Source of the DNA: Tepidamorphaceae bacterium
Lineage (GTDB): Bacteria > Pseudomonadota > Alphaproteobacteria > Rhizobiales > Tepidamorphaceae
Assembly: GCA_028279445.1 (NCBI GenBank)
Contig: JANQNT010000022.1
Location: 62,001 to 126,000 of the forward strand
Reading direction: 5' to 3'
DNA: 64,000 nt
Shown here: positions 8,387 to 18,389 of the stretch, piece after piece
Numbering within the stretch: position 1 is the stretch's first letter
Layout: each line of letters starts with the position of its first letter
Translations under genes and position numbers: made by a program
Notes under the pieces: generated by a model
The model's input: only the letters and a program-made list of their open reading frames with translations
Told to the model about the DNA's origin: nothing
The model's database searches: none

Positions 8387-8788
8387 ATGGCGGACATTGT
8401 CGACAAGGCCACCAGAAGCCGGATGATGTCCGGCATCAAGGGAAAGAACACCAAACCGGAACTGATCGTCCGGCGGGCCTTGCACCGGGCCGGTTACCGG
8501 TTCCGTCTTCACCGCAAGGACCTGCCGGGGAAACCGGATATTGTCCTGCCGAGGTACAGGATCGCGATATTCGTCCACGGTTGTTTCTGGCACAGGCACG
8601 ACTGCAAATACTTCAAATGGCCAAAGACCCGACCTGAGTTCTGGCGTGAAAAGATCAATCGCAACGTGGAGCGCGATCGGGAGAAGATCACTCTCCTAGA
8701 GAAGATGAGATGGAAGGTCAGGATCGTTTGGGAGTGCGAGACAAGGAACAGTACATTTTCCACTGACGAGATTTTCAGAGAACCATGA
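8387..8788 (+). CDS. vsr: Very short patch repair endonuclease (Vsr)
   Basis: The 133-residue protein begins with the family signature DKATRSRMMSGIKGKNTKPE and continues with RLHRKDLPGKPDIVLPRY, which holds the catalytic Asp, and FVHGCFWHRHDC, which carries the zinc and catalytic His/Cys residues. Vsr nicks DNA 5' of T:G mismatches that arise when 5-methylcytosine deaminates inside CCWGG, starting their repair to C:G. Its place directly behind the methyltransferase supports a CCWGG specificity for the whole module. Its stop overlaps the endonuclease start codon (ATGA). Confidence 0.96.
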   Translation: MADIVDKATRSRMMSGIKGKNTKPELIVRRALHRAGYRFRLHRKDLPGKPDIVLPRYRIAIFVHGCFWHRHDCKYFKWPKTRPEFWREKINRNVERDREKITLLEKMRWKVRIVWECETRNSTFSTDEIFREP

Positions 8789-10008
8789 AGTTCGGACATC
8801 TGGCCAATCTGTTCGAGGGCATCTCGGTCAAGACACTCTCAATGGTGGACGCCACACCCAGTGGTTCCAATCAGCACGAGATTGGTACAACGCGCTCGAT
8901 GCGCACCGGGTTCCTCGGCGAGGAACGACATGTCTTCAACGTAGCTTATCTGTTCCTGGCGGAGAACGAGGAGGCAATCTCGGCGGAAGGAACCGCAACC
9001 CACTACGACACGCGTGAGAATGCTCCCCATCGGAGCCCGGAGTGGCGGCTCTATTATCAGGGCAATGTTGTCACAGAGCTGATGTCAGCGGGAGATACGT
9101 TGTTTCTCGCCAAGCGAAGTCATCAGAACCTCCTTCTTTTCATTGTAGCGCCGCGCGGCAGCACAATCGAAACGCAGTTGCTCTGGCTGTTTGGCCTGCA
9201 ACGTGCAACCGACAGGTTTTCGGCTGCTGATGCCGCATCGCTCACGACCGAAATCGGATTTGCCGGTCAGTTCATTCTGGATGAGCTCGGCATCGAACCG
9301 GAGCTCGATGAGGCTGATCAGCTTGACAACATCATCAGCCAGTTTGAGGGGCACTTCCCCTCGACAAGGGTATTTTCGTCCATCGCACGAGAGACATGCC
9401 CTGCCACAGACCCTGTTTCGGACCCGGACCACGCCCTGACCACCTGGCTGGCACACGAGGAAGCGATGTTCCGCCGTCTTGAGCTGGCATTCGTGAGGAA
9501 ACGACTGCAAAGCGGATTTCGTGAAGGTGATGAGGTCGACGTGGACGGTTTTCTGAGCTTCTCCCTGTCCGTCCAGAACCGTCGCAAATCCCGAATGGGT
9601 CAGTCATTCGAGCACCACTTGGCAGCCACGCTGGACCAGCACTCGATCAGATACGAGCGGGGAGCAACTACAGAGCAAAACCAGAAGCCGGATTTTCTCC
9701 TGCCCGACTACGAAACCTACGCCGCAAGCCGGACGGGAGACATGAGACTGATGATGTTGGCCGCCAAATCCACTTGCAAGGATCGCTGGCGGCAGATTCT
9801 CGCCGAGGCGGACAAGATTCCCAAGAAGCATCTTGCAACGCTCGAACCGGCGATATCTGCCTCACAGACCGACCAGATGAGCGCCTATGGCGTTGAACTC
9901 GTGGTTCCTTCATCGATTCAGGCCAGCTACTCAGATGCACAACGCGAGACAATCTGGTCGTTGGCAGACTTCATCAGGGAGGCACGCACTCGGCAAACTC
10001 AGGAATAG
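8785..10008 (+). CDS. Type IIE restriction endonuclease, EcoRII family
   Basis: The 407-residue product matches EcoRII in its C-terminal catalytic domain. The segments RKSRMGQSFEHHL, KPDFLLPDYETY and AAKSTCKDRWRQIL, and further on LVVPSS, read like EcoRII. The four catalytic candidates D303, Y312, K328 and K332 have the same spacing as D299, Y308, K324 and K328 of EcoRII. The N-terminal half (about 1-170) would be the effector DNA-binding domain that makes the enzyme need two or more CCWGG sites. Length is close to EcoRII (404). It overlaps vsr by 4 bases. Many CCWGG sites occur in the window, consistent with protection by methylation. Confidence 0.93.
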   Translation: MKFGHLANLFEGISVKTLSMVDATPSGSNQHEIGTTRSMRTGFLGEERHVFNVAYLFLAENEEAISAEGTATHYDTRENAPHRSPEWRLYYQGNVVTELMSAGDTLFLAKRSHQNLLLFIVAPRGSTIETQLLWLFGLQRATDRFSAADAASLTTEIGFAGQFILDELGIEPELDEADQLDNIISQFEGHFPSTRVFSSIARETCPATDPVSDPDHALTTWLAHEEAMFRRLELAFVRKRLQSGFREGDEVDVDGFLSFSLSVQNRRKSRMGQSFEHHLAATLDQHSIRYERGATTEQNQKPDFLLPDYETYAASRTGDMRLMMLAAKSTCKDRWRQILAEADKIPKKHLATLEPAISASQTDQMSAYGVELVVPSSIQASYSDAQRETIWSLADFIREARTRQTQE

Positions 10009-10088
10009 CCTTTGCCCATGAACTGGCATGACAAGCGTGCGTCATGCAGGGCTTCCCACCCCCCGCGATTCCCCCCATATTCGCGGCC

Positions 10089-12632
<2,544 letters not shown>

Positions 12633-12660
12633 GAGCGTTGTCGGCAAAACCAGCATTACC

Positions 12661-13920
12661 CTAGTCAACCAGTTTGTCGATTTCTTCAAATTGCTGCGCT
12701 AGCTCAAAAGATAATGATGGCGCTTCACTGATCCCGAAACAGTTGTACAGATCGGTTAAAAATAGCTGGATCACATCATTGATGATATCGCGCTCACCCA
12801 ATTGATATTCGGGGAACACAAACAACCTACCATTTGTATCTGGATGGCTAGCAAAGGAATGTCCGAATCTTTGATTTAGAACAAAAAATCTCCATTGCGC
12901 TGACCCAAGCTGAAGAAGGACTGACACACCAAAAGGCAAATCCGGCTGTCCCGCCGCACATCTCACCCGATCTGCCCACAATAGGGTCTGGACAAAGCGC
13001 GGAAGCAGCCATTCCGCATAAACACTGTGAAATTCAGAATTCTGGCTCGGCCTTGCTGAGCCATGCATTCGTTCAATAATGCTCCCCCGGTCATCGATCT
13101 TTCGAAACACATCCAGACCGCCAGAAATTTCCTGATACAAACCGCGCAAATTCGGCCGCCAATTTGGGGAACCATCAGATACACTTAAATTGCAATTCTG
13201 ACCATTAATAGAACAGCTTGATCGCGAAATAACTGGTCGATAATGGATGTTCGTCACTACATCCGATATAGAAAAATCCGCAAGTGGAACCGATGTACAC
13301 TGGAACGAGACGGCTGCCTGATCGCCCGCCTCCTGACGAAGCTCAGCCTCGTATTTCTTGTGCGACTCATCAAAATCCTCCCTTGCCAAGCGAAATCGCG
13401 CAGCAATTTCATCAATATTGCGCTGAAGAGACAGCGTCATGTCCTGAATTTCGATCATTGATATGGGAGCAGATGACTTCCCAACGCGGCGATAGGCCTC
13501 CTTGGTATTTGAGTCACGGTGTGGTGCCTTCAGTGATTTGGGTACGTGAAACACAAGAATGCCGGAATGCCCATCTTCCTCAGTCACAATAGCGCGGCAT
13601 GTCATCCCTTGAATCATAGGTTCGATTCGATCTCGCATCGAATCTGCAAACTGGTCGACGATTGCTTCGCATTGCAGAACCGGAGTAATGGTCTCTGCCG
13701 CACCGCCATGCGATTCCTTAATGCCATATATTAAGTAACCACCGAACGCATTCGCCATCGCAATCAGTTCCTTGGCAACGTCCCTGTAGTGACGTTCCTT
13801 GGGTTTACTTCCTTCCAGAGAATCTTGCTTGAATTCGAGGTTTGGCGACTCTCTTACTTTCTTGTTGATCAACGTCTCGACATCAGTCGCGGTCCATTTT
13901 TGGATCGGTTTTGAAAACAT
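12661..13920 (-). CDS. AlbA_2/Schlafen-type putative ATP-/DNA-binding protein
   Basis: The 419-residue protein starts with an AlbA_2 domain: PNLEFKQD near residue 27, then DVAKELIAMANAFGGYLIYGIKE and, about 100 residues on, VFHVPKS and AYRRVGKSS. The middle has a charged helical stretch (about 165-205) and the C-terminal half is a domain I cannot assign, ending in an acidic tail. AlbA_2 proteins occur as stand-alone regulators and in several phage-defence systems. The gene is strikingly AT-rich with many A/T-ending codons, unlike its neighbours, so recent acquisition is likely. It faces uvrB tail to tail. No partner gene with a toxin or nuclease fold is adjacent on its strand. Confidence 0.75.
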   Translation of the reverse strand: MFSKPIQKWTATDVETLINKKVRESPNLEFKQDSLEGSKPKERHYRDVAKELIAMANAFGGYLIYGIKESHGGAAETITPVLQCEAIVDQFADSMRDRIEPMIQGMTCRAIVTEEDGHSGILVFHVPKSLKAPHRDSNTKEAYRRVGKSSAPISMIEIQDMTLSLQRNIDEIAARFRLAREDFDESHKKYEAELRQEAGDQAAVSFQCTSVPLADFSISDVVTNIHYRPVISRSSCSINGQNCNLSVSDGSPNWRPNLRGLYQEISGGLDVFRKIDDRGSIIERMHGSARPSQNSEFHSVYAEWLLPRFVQTLLWADRVRCAAGQPDLPFGVSVLLQLGSAQWRFFVLNQRFGHSFASHPDTNGRLFVFPEYQLGERDIINDVIQLFLTDLYNCFGISEAPSLSFELAQQFEEIDKLVD

Positions 13921-13989
13921 TCACACCTCTCAAAGGGGAATTGGACGTCGACGTCAAATCGCTAACAGTTCGACTATACATCTTTCTAC

Positions 13990-14102
13990 TGGACCCCGGC
14001 TCGCGCTCGGCTTCGCCTCGCTTGGCCGGGGTGACGATTTGAGAGAGATGCACGACGGTGCAACAAATATAAGTCGTCACCCCAGGCTTGACCCGGGGTC
14101 CA
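13990..14102. repeat. Palindromic GGACCCCGG repeat, copy A
   Basis: The unit starts TGGACCCCGG (13990-13999) and ends CCCGGGGTCCA (about 14092-14102), with an inner GGCCGGGGTGACGA and GTCGTCACCCC forming further dyads. It ends just before the GIY-YIG gene. Two related copies follow at 14430 and 14568. Repeats of the type GGGGTCCA...TGGACCCC are frequent between genes in many alphaproteobacteria. Confidence 0.8.
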
Positions 14103-14123
14103 TACGGCACATCCACTCACACA

Positions 14124-14411
14124 ATGGCCGGCTGGGTGTACATCCTCACCAACAAGCGCAACGGCACGCTCTACACCGGTGTGACGAACGATCTCGCGCG
14201 GCGGGTGTCTGAGCATAAGGCCGGCGCGGTGGAGGGTTTCGCCAAGCGGCACCGTCTGAACCAACTTGTCTGGTTCGAGGGACACGAAACGGTTCCGCTT
14301 GCCACCGCCCGCGAGAAGCAGGTGAAGCGCTGGCGACGGGCGTGGAAGATCACGGCAATACAGAAGCTCAATCCCGAGTGGCGAGACCTGTACGACGATC
14401 TGAATCGCTGA
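14124..14411 (+). CDS. Small GIY-YIG nuclease-fold protein (UPF0213/YhbQ-like)
   Basis: The 95-residue product is one GIY-YIG domain: WVYILTNKRNGTLYTGVTNDLARR, with the conserved GVT..L..R segment, and later the helix EKQVKRWRRAWK. A Glu-Lys pair follows the family pattern. Family members are structure-specific nuclease-like proteins of poorly defined role. ATG 14124 (MAGWVYIL) is preferred over 14088, because the longer form would begin inside the upstream palindromic repeat. The gene is flanked on both sides by copies of that repeat. Confidence 0.85.
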   Translation: MAGWVYILTNKRNGTLYTGVTNDLARRVSEHKAGAVEGFAKRHRLNQLVWFEGHETVPLATAREKQVKRWRRAWKITAIQKLNPEWRDLYDDLNR

Positions 14412-14429
14412 GGGCCTGGCACTCTCAGT

Positions 14430-14486
14430 ATGGACCCCGGATCAGGCACACCGTGCCAAGGCACATTGTGCCGTCCGGGGTGACGA
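14430..14486. repeat. Palindromic GGACCCCGG repeat, copy B (short)
   Basis: This copy starts ATGGACCCCGGATCAGGCAC and ends CCGGGGTGACGA, with a short inner dyad GGCACA / TGTGCC. It lies 18 bases after the GIY-YIG stop. It shares the outer arms of copies A and C but has a shorter and different middle. Confidence 0.7.
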
Positions 14487-14567
14487 CTTCTATCTGACGA
14501 AATGCCGTGCCACACACTTGGGGCGTTTCGGGCAATTTGAACTGCTGAACCTGTCGCGAGGACAGCA

Positions 14568-14679
14568 TGGACCCCGGCTCGCGCTCGGCCTCACCTCGCT
14601 TGGCCGGGGTGACGACCTGAGAGAGTTGCAAGGCCTTGCAACACACTCTGCGTCACCCCGGACTTGATCCGGGGTCCAT
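14568..14679. repeat. Palindromic GGACCCCGG repeat, copy C
   Basis: This copy is nearly the same as copy A over its length: TGGACCCCGGCTCGCGCTCG at the left, GGCCGGGGTGACGA, then GAGAGAGTTGCA, and CCGGGGTCCAT at the right (to about 14679). A and C lie in the same orientation on the two sides of the GIY-YIG gene, about 470 bases apart. The rest of the gap up to 14841 holds no gene I can support. Confidence 0.8.
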
Positions 14680-14841
14680 AGTGCACTTCAACATATCGGA
14701 GCGTGTGCGATCGGCTACCACCAAGAGGCGTGGGTGAAACCCGTCTCGACGATTGGTCCGGTGGACCAAACGCAGGGCCGAACGCCCGAGGCCCTAGCCG
14801 AGGGCCGGCAGACGTAGGACACGACAGGGAAACCAGACCAC

Positions 14842-15897
14842 TTGCAACACCACGACACCATCATCATCGGGGGTGGGCCGGCGGGGAGTTCCTGCGCCGG
14901 CGTGCTGACCCGCGCCGGGCACGATGTGCTGGTGCTCGACAAGGCCGCGTTTCCGCGCCTGAAGCTCTGCGCCGGGTGGATCACCGAGAAGGTGATGGCC
15001 GATCTCGGTTTCACGCCGCAGAGCTACCCGCACGGCATCCTCAAGATGGACATCCGCGCCCATCTGCGCGGCCTGCCCTTCGCCCTGCCGGGCATGCCCA
15101 CCGTCGGCGACAATTATTCCATCCGCCGCACCGAGTTCGACGCCTGGCTGCTCGAGCGCTCCGGCGCACCGGTCGTGCAGCATCAGGTCAGGACCATCAC
15201 CCGTCAGCCTCATCGAGGCTCGGGCGACGGTGACGGTGTCCGCGACGATGTCAGTCGCGATGCGACCTATGTGATCGACGACACGTATACCTGCCGCCAT
15301 CTGGTCGGCGCCGGCGGCACCATGTGCCCGGTGCGCCGCGCGCTTTTTCCCGACGCGCGCATGAAATCGCGCCAGATCGCCACGCTGGAAAAGGAGTTCG
15401 CCTACCCGCAGCGCAGCGACACCTGCCACCTCTACTTCCTCTATCGCGGCCTGCAGGGCTACGCCTGGTTCGTGCCCAAGGCGGATGGCATGGTGAACAT
15501 CGGCATCGGCGGCAAGTCGAAATACTTCCGCAAGTCCGGCACCAAGATTCACGACCATTTCCGCGCCTTTATCGACGATCTCGTGCGCGACCGGCTGCTC
15601 GACCGGCAGACGGCGGACGGGCTGAAGGAGGGCGGCCACCCCTACTTCCTCTACACCCACGACGGCGAGGTGAAGCGCGACACCTGCTACCTGATTGGCG
15701 ACAGCGCGGGGCTGGCCAGCGTCGATCTCGGCGAGGGCCTTGGACCCGGCATCGAAAGCGGCATCATGGCGGCGCGGGAAATCCTCGGCCAGGGCGCCTA
15801 CGACAAGACGGCGGTGACGAAATACAGCCTCGGCGGGCTCGCCGGTTGGCTGGCGCAGAAGACCGCCGGACGCAGGCATACGCTGGGGAGAGCATAA
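14842..15897 (+). CDS. FAD-dependent oxidoreductase, geranylgeranyl reductase family
   Basis: The 351-residue protein begins with an FAD-binding Rossmann motif IIIGGGPAGSSCAG and continues with the family motif FPRLKLCAGWIT, where these enzymes carry a conserved Cys-Gly near the flavin. The second FAD motif CYLIGDSAGLASVDLGEGLG lies near residue 280. The family reduces isoprenoid double bonds (BchP/ChlP, archaeal lipid reductases) or acts on quinone-like substrates; which applies here is unknown. The start is TTG at 14842 with AGGGAA just upstream. It is monocistronic, followed by a gene-free repeat region. Confidence 0.85.
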   Translation: MQHHDTIIIGGGPAGSSCAGVLTRAGHDVLVLDKAAFPRLKLCAGWITEKVMADLGFTPQSYPHGILKMDIRAHLRGLPFALPGMPTVGDNYSIRRTEFDAWLLERSGAPVVQHQVRTITRQPHRGSGDGDGVRDDVSRDATYVIDDTYTCRHLVGAGGTMCPVRRALFPDARMKSRQIATLEKEFAYPQRSDTCHLYFLYRGLQGYAWFVPKADGMVNIGIGGKSKYFRKSGTKIHDHFRAFIDDLVRDRLLDRQTADGLKEGGHPYFLYTHDGEVKRDTCYLIGDSAGLASVDLGEGLGPGIESGIMAAREILGQGAYDKTAVTKYSLGGLAGWLAQKTAGRRHTLGRA

Positions 15898-15977
15898 GAG
15901 GCGAGGAGGTCCGAAGGACCGACCGGGAAGCAAACAAGAGGCGGGGAGTGCCCGCAGGGCGCGACCGGGAAGCAAAG
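15898..15977. repeat. Imperfect tandem repeat, two copies of about 40 bp
   Basis: Copy 1 (15898-15936) and copy 2 (15938-15977) share GAGGCG.GGAG at the start and CGACCGGGAAGCAAA at the end, and each has its own inner dyad (GGTCC/GGACC and TGCCCGC/GCAGGGC). They lie directly behind the flavoprotein stop codon. The inner dyads differ in sequence but sit in the same place. Confidence 0.65.
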
Positions 15978-16092
15978 AAGCATGACTCTTTTTCGCTCAC
16001 GCCAGTTCGCTACGCTCACGGCTCCGCGAGGGCGCCCTGACCGGGCGACGCGCAGTCGCGCTTGCCGGCTTCGCCGGGTGGAGAACCACGAA

Positions 16093-16120
16093 ACCCAGGC
16101 GTCCGGTCGGACGCCTGGGT
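16093..16120. other. Perfect 12-bp hairpin
   Basis: ACCCAGGCGTCC (16093-16104) is perfectly complementary to GGACGCCTGGGT (16109-16120) with a four-base loop. No T-run follows on either strand, so it is not a standard terminator. It lies in the 437-base gene-free stretch 15898-16334. Confidence 0.6.
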
Positions 16121-16136
16121 GCCAATCGCGTAGTCG

Positions 16137-16230
16137 GTGCAGGATGATGCCGTGAGGCCCGAAAAGTGGGAACCGGTTTTCGGTCAAGCCGAACGGCCGG
16201 CAAGAAAGCAAGCGAGACTTGCCGTGAGCG
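16137..16230. repeat. Dispersed repeat with AAAAGTGGGAACCGG core, copy 1 (long form)
   Basis: The stretch from GTGCAGGATGATGCCGTGAG through the core GAAAAGTGGGAACCGGTTTT to GCCGAACGGCCGGCAAGAAA is almost identical, in reverse orientation, to 26996-27080. The tail ACTTGCCGTGAGCGGAATAA recurs at about 27162-27184 and, in degenerate form, at 53409-53433. It has no coding sense; an open frame from 16137 reads through it, which explains a spurious long N-terminus for the next gene. Confidence 0.8.
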
Positions 16231-16334
16231 GAATAAAACCGAGCGGCCAGCAAAAACCCATCCCCGTTGCATGGGCTTCAAAATCCGCTAACGTCCGCGC
16301 GGGTGTATCGAGGCGACGACGTTCGGCGGATTCA

Positions 16335-16961
16335 GTGACCAGTACCGGGTATAGACGCGCGCGGGATTACATTGCGGCCATACCGGCCGTGCTGGCGGCA
16401 GGCTTGCTGCTTGCCGCGTGCGAGAACCCCGGCGGCGTCACCCTGATGGGCAACATCGACCGGCCGGAGGGCGCACCGGTCGCCGGCGTTTCCTCCGATG
16501 ACGGCAAGCTGAACCCGGACGGCTCGCCCAACCTCTCCAAGATCATGTCGATCAACTTCGCCGACGCGCGCTGGGACGCAGGCCGCGTTCCCGCCGGCGA
16601 GCAGTGCTCCGCGCTCGGCGGCAAGGGCAGAACGCCGATGCTCTCGGTCAACGGCGTTCCCGAGGGCACCGCCGAGTTGCACGTGCATTTCCAGTCGGTG
16701 AACGGGCGTCTGAAGAACCGCGGCGACATGGGCGTCATCGCCTACAAGGGCAACGGCGCGCCGAACATCCTGCTGACCTCGGTTGCCGGCGAGACCGCTT
16801 CCCTCAGCGGCGCGCGCGTGCTGCGGGCCAATGCGGCCGGCGACGCGCCCGGCTATCTGCCGCCGTGCGAACGCGGCAAGTCCTACGCCGTCACCGTGCA
16901 GGCGGTGAACGCCTCCGGCCGGGCACTCGCCACCCAGACCAAGGCAATGGGCCGGCTCTGA
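16335..16961 (+). CDS. Hypothetical lipoprotein
   Basis: No named family recognised. Starting from GTG 16335, the product of 208 residues has a basic n-region (RRARD), a hydrophobic core and a lipobox LLAAC with the lipid-carrying Cys at residue 29, so it should be a membrane-anchored lipoprotein. The mature part has a Cys in EQCSALGGKGR and another in LPPCERGK, which may form a disulphide, and a strand-rich C-terminal half. The open frame reaches back to 16137, but that part lies in a dispersed repeat, so the shorter start is chosen. It is monocistronic. Confidence 0.6.
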   Translation: MTSTGYRRARDYIAAIPAVLAAGLLLAACENPGGVTLMGNIDRPEGAPVAGVSSDDGKLNPDGSPNLSKIMSINFADARWDAGRVPAGEQCSALGGKGRTPMLSVNGVPEGTAELHVHFQSVNGRLKNRGDMGVIAYKGNGAPNILLTSVAGETASLSGARVLRANAAGDAPGYLPPCERGKSYAVTVQAVNASGRALATQTKAMGRL

Positions 16962-17217
16962 TACCGGTGGCGGCGCAGCATGGCTGCAACGCAGCACCGC
17001 TGCCCCGTAGCACCGCTACTTTCCTGGCAACTGCCCTGACGGGGCCCTGACAGGGCCGTTCAGGCTGCGTTCAGCCGCCCTGCGCTAACCCTGTTGGCAC
17101 AAACGGGAACGCGCGGCATCGCACCGCCCGCCGTTCCACCTTATTTTGGTGCAGCACAGTTTCAGGGGCGACACGGCCGCAGGCCGCCAGACCCCGCCAC
17201 ATCCGGAGGTCCCCCCC

Positions 17218-17940
17218 ATGACCGGACAGATACAAAAGACCGGACAGATCGAAACCACCGCGACCCGGACCGCCACCGCGGCACGCCTGCGCAACGGCCT
17301 GAAGCGCATCGGCGTCGCCGCCCTGTCGCTGGCCATCGCCCTGCCGCTGCTGCCGGCGACCGCGCAGGCCGCCTCCGGCGACCGTGACAACGGCTCGGGC
17401 TATGCCCATGGCGGGCGTTACGTCGAACATCGCCCGGTCCAACGCGAGGTTCGCCGCGAAGTGCGCCGGGAGGCACGTCGTGAAGCGCGCCGCGAGGTTC
17501 GTCGCGAGGTTCGTCGCGAACACCGCTACGCGCATCACGACTATCGCGAGTATCGCCGTGAGGCACGTCGTGCGGCACGCCGCGAAGCGCGCCGGGAGTA
17601 TCGCCGCGAAATGCGCCGGGCGGAGCGGCGTCACTATCGCCACCACCACCGCCATCGCGACAATGACGGCGAAGTGGTTGCCGGCGCGATCATCGGCTTC
17701 ACCCTCGGCGCCATCATCGCCGATGCCTATAACCGCCAGCAGGACCGCTATGTGCCGCGCTCGCGTGTCTATAACGCACAGCCGTCGGGTGGCTACTACA
17801 GAACGCCCGCGCACACGAGCTACAGGCCGGAGCCCTTCACCGACGAATGGTATGCCTACTGCGATTCCAAATACCGTTCGTTCGATCCGGCGACCGGCAC
17901 CTTCCAGCCCTACAACGGGCCGCGCAAGCTCTGCCGTTGA
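17218..17940 (+). CDS. BA14K-family protein with arginine-rich repeat region
   Basis: The start at 17218 is fixed by GGAGG about ten bases upstream. A signal peptide (hydrophobic core AALSLAIALPLLPATAQA) is followed by a long run of RREVRREARRE-type repeats (about mature residues 45-115), a His-rich patch, a hydrophobic Gly-rich segment VAGAIIGFTLGAIIADAY, and a C-terminal BA14K motif: WYAYCDSKYRSFDPATGTF up to GPRKLCR, with two Cys. BA14K proteins are Rhizobiales-specific envelope proteins, first seen as an immunoreactive Brucella antigen with lectin-like activity. Total length is about 240 residues. A strong terminator follows. Confidence 0.85.
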   Translation: MTGQIQKTGQIETTATRTATAARLRNGLKRIGVAALSLAIALPLLPATAQAASGDRDNGSGYAHGGRYVEHRPVQREVRREVRREARREARREVRREVRREHRYAHHDYREYRREARRAARREARREYRREMRRAERRHYRHHHRHRDNDGEVVAGAIIGFTLGAIIADAYNRQQDRYVPRSRVYNAQPSGGYYRTPAHTSYRPEPFTDEWYAYCDSKYRSFDPATGTFQPYNGPRKLCR

Positions 17941-17965
17941 GTACGCAGGCATCCCGCAAACACCA

Positions 17966-17994
17966 AAGCCCGGGCACCCCGCCCGGGCTTTTTT
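17966..17994 (+). terminator. Rho-independent terminator after the BA14K gene
   Basis: AAGCCCGGGC (17966-17975) pairs perfectly with GCCCGGGCTT (17981-17990), followed by four more T residues. This is a textbook intrinsic terminator, 25 bases behind the stop codon. Confidence 0.92.
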
Positions 17995-18002
17995 GATCGC
18001 AA

Positions 18003-18064
18003 CGCCACGTGTGGCCGCACCACCGTGTGGCCACGCCAAGGCTTGGCCACGCCAAGGTTTGGCC
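18003..18064. repeat. Short tandem repeats
   Basis: CCACGCCAAGGCTTGG and CCACGCCAAGGTTTGG stand side by side at about 18031-18062, preceded by two diverged copies of a CACGTGTGGCCGC-like unit. I see no gene here. Confidence 0.6.
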
Positions 18065-18109
18065 GCTGCGCGCCGGCCATGTTATCCTTGGCCTTCAATG
18101 CAACGCGTA

Positions 18110-18214
18110 GATCATCCTGTATTTGGGTTGCCGCAACCCAAACACAGAAAAGATGATCGGTTCTAGGGTGTTAGAGCAACTTGTCTGCGCCGATCTCGGC
18201 GCAGGTTGCTCTAG
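18110..18214 (+). repeat. Two-hairpin mosaic repeat (RIME-like), copy 1
   Basis: The unit has a first palindrome from GATCATCCTG through TTTGGGTTG / CAACCCAAA to AAGATGATC, and a second one from AGAGCAAC (18173-18180) through TGCGCCGA / TCGGCGCA to GTTGCTCT (18205-18212). The same two-hairpin unit occurs at 34473-34580 (reverse) and 38143-38244. The layout resembles the RIME elements described from Rhizobium, but identity to those is not claimed. Its right edge shares a CTAG with the next element. Confidence 0.8.
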
Positions 18215-18377
18215 GCTGTATCGACAGTCAGGATTTGGAGCGTGGTATGCGCCAAAATCGTTCAGTTCCAGGCGCAAAGCCGACGCAAGGGTCGTCCCTT
18301 GCTAGCGCTTTGCAACGCCGAAATGGGCGGTTTTGGCGCATACCACGCTCCAAATCCTGACTGTCGATACAGCCTAG
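18211..18377. mobile_element. MITE-like element with 47-bp perfect inverted repeats
   Basis: The left arm 18211-18257 (CTAGGCTGTATCGACAGTCA...) is perfectly complementary to the right arm 18331-18377 (...TGACTGTCGATACAGCCTAG). The 73-base middle is partly self-complementary too. Both ends carry CTAG, which fits a YTAR-type 4-bp target duplication as made by IS5-group transposases. It codes for nothing. It ends 12 bases before the start of the next gene, so it may alter that gene's promoter. Solitary related ends lie at 41074 and 48166. Confidence 0.75.
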
Positions 18378-18389
18378 GCGGTGGAGACC

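Noticed and set aside
10044-10088. The longer uvrB start at 10044
   Set aside because: No ribosome site is seen and the 15 extra residues are Pro-rich and unlike the family start. The difference cannot be settled by sequence alone.
16137-16334. The 66-residue N-terminal extension of the lipoprotein frame
   Set aside because: It is encoded by a dispersed repeat and would bury the lipobox signal 95 residues from the start, which does not work as a signal peptide.
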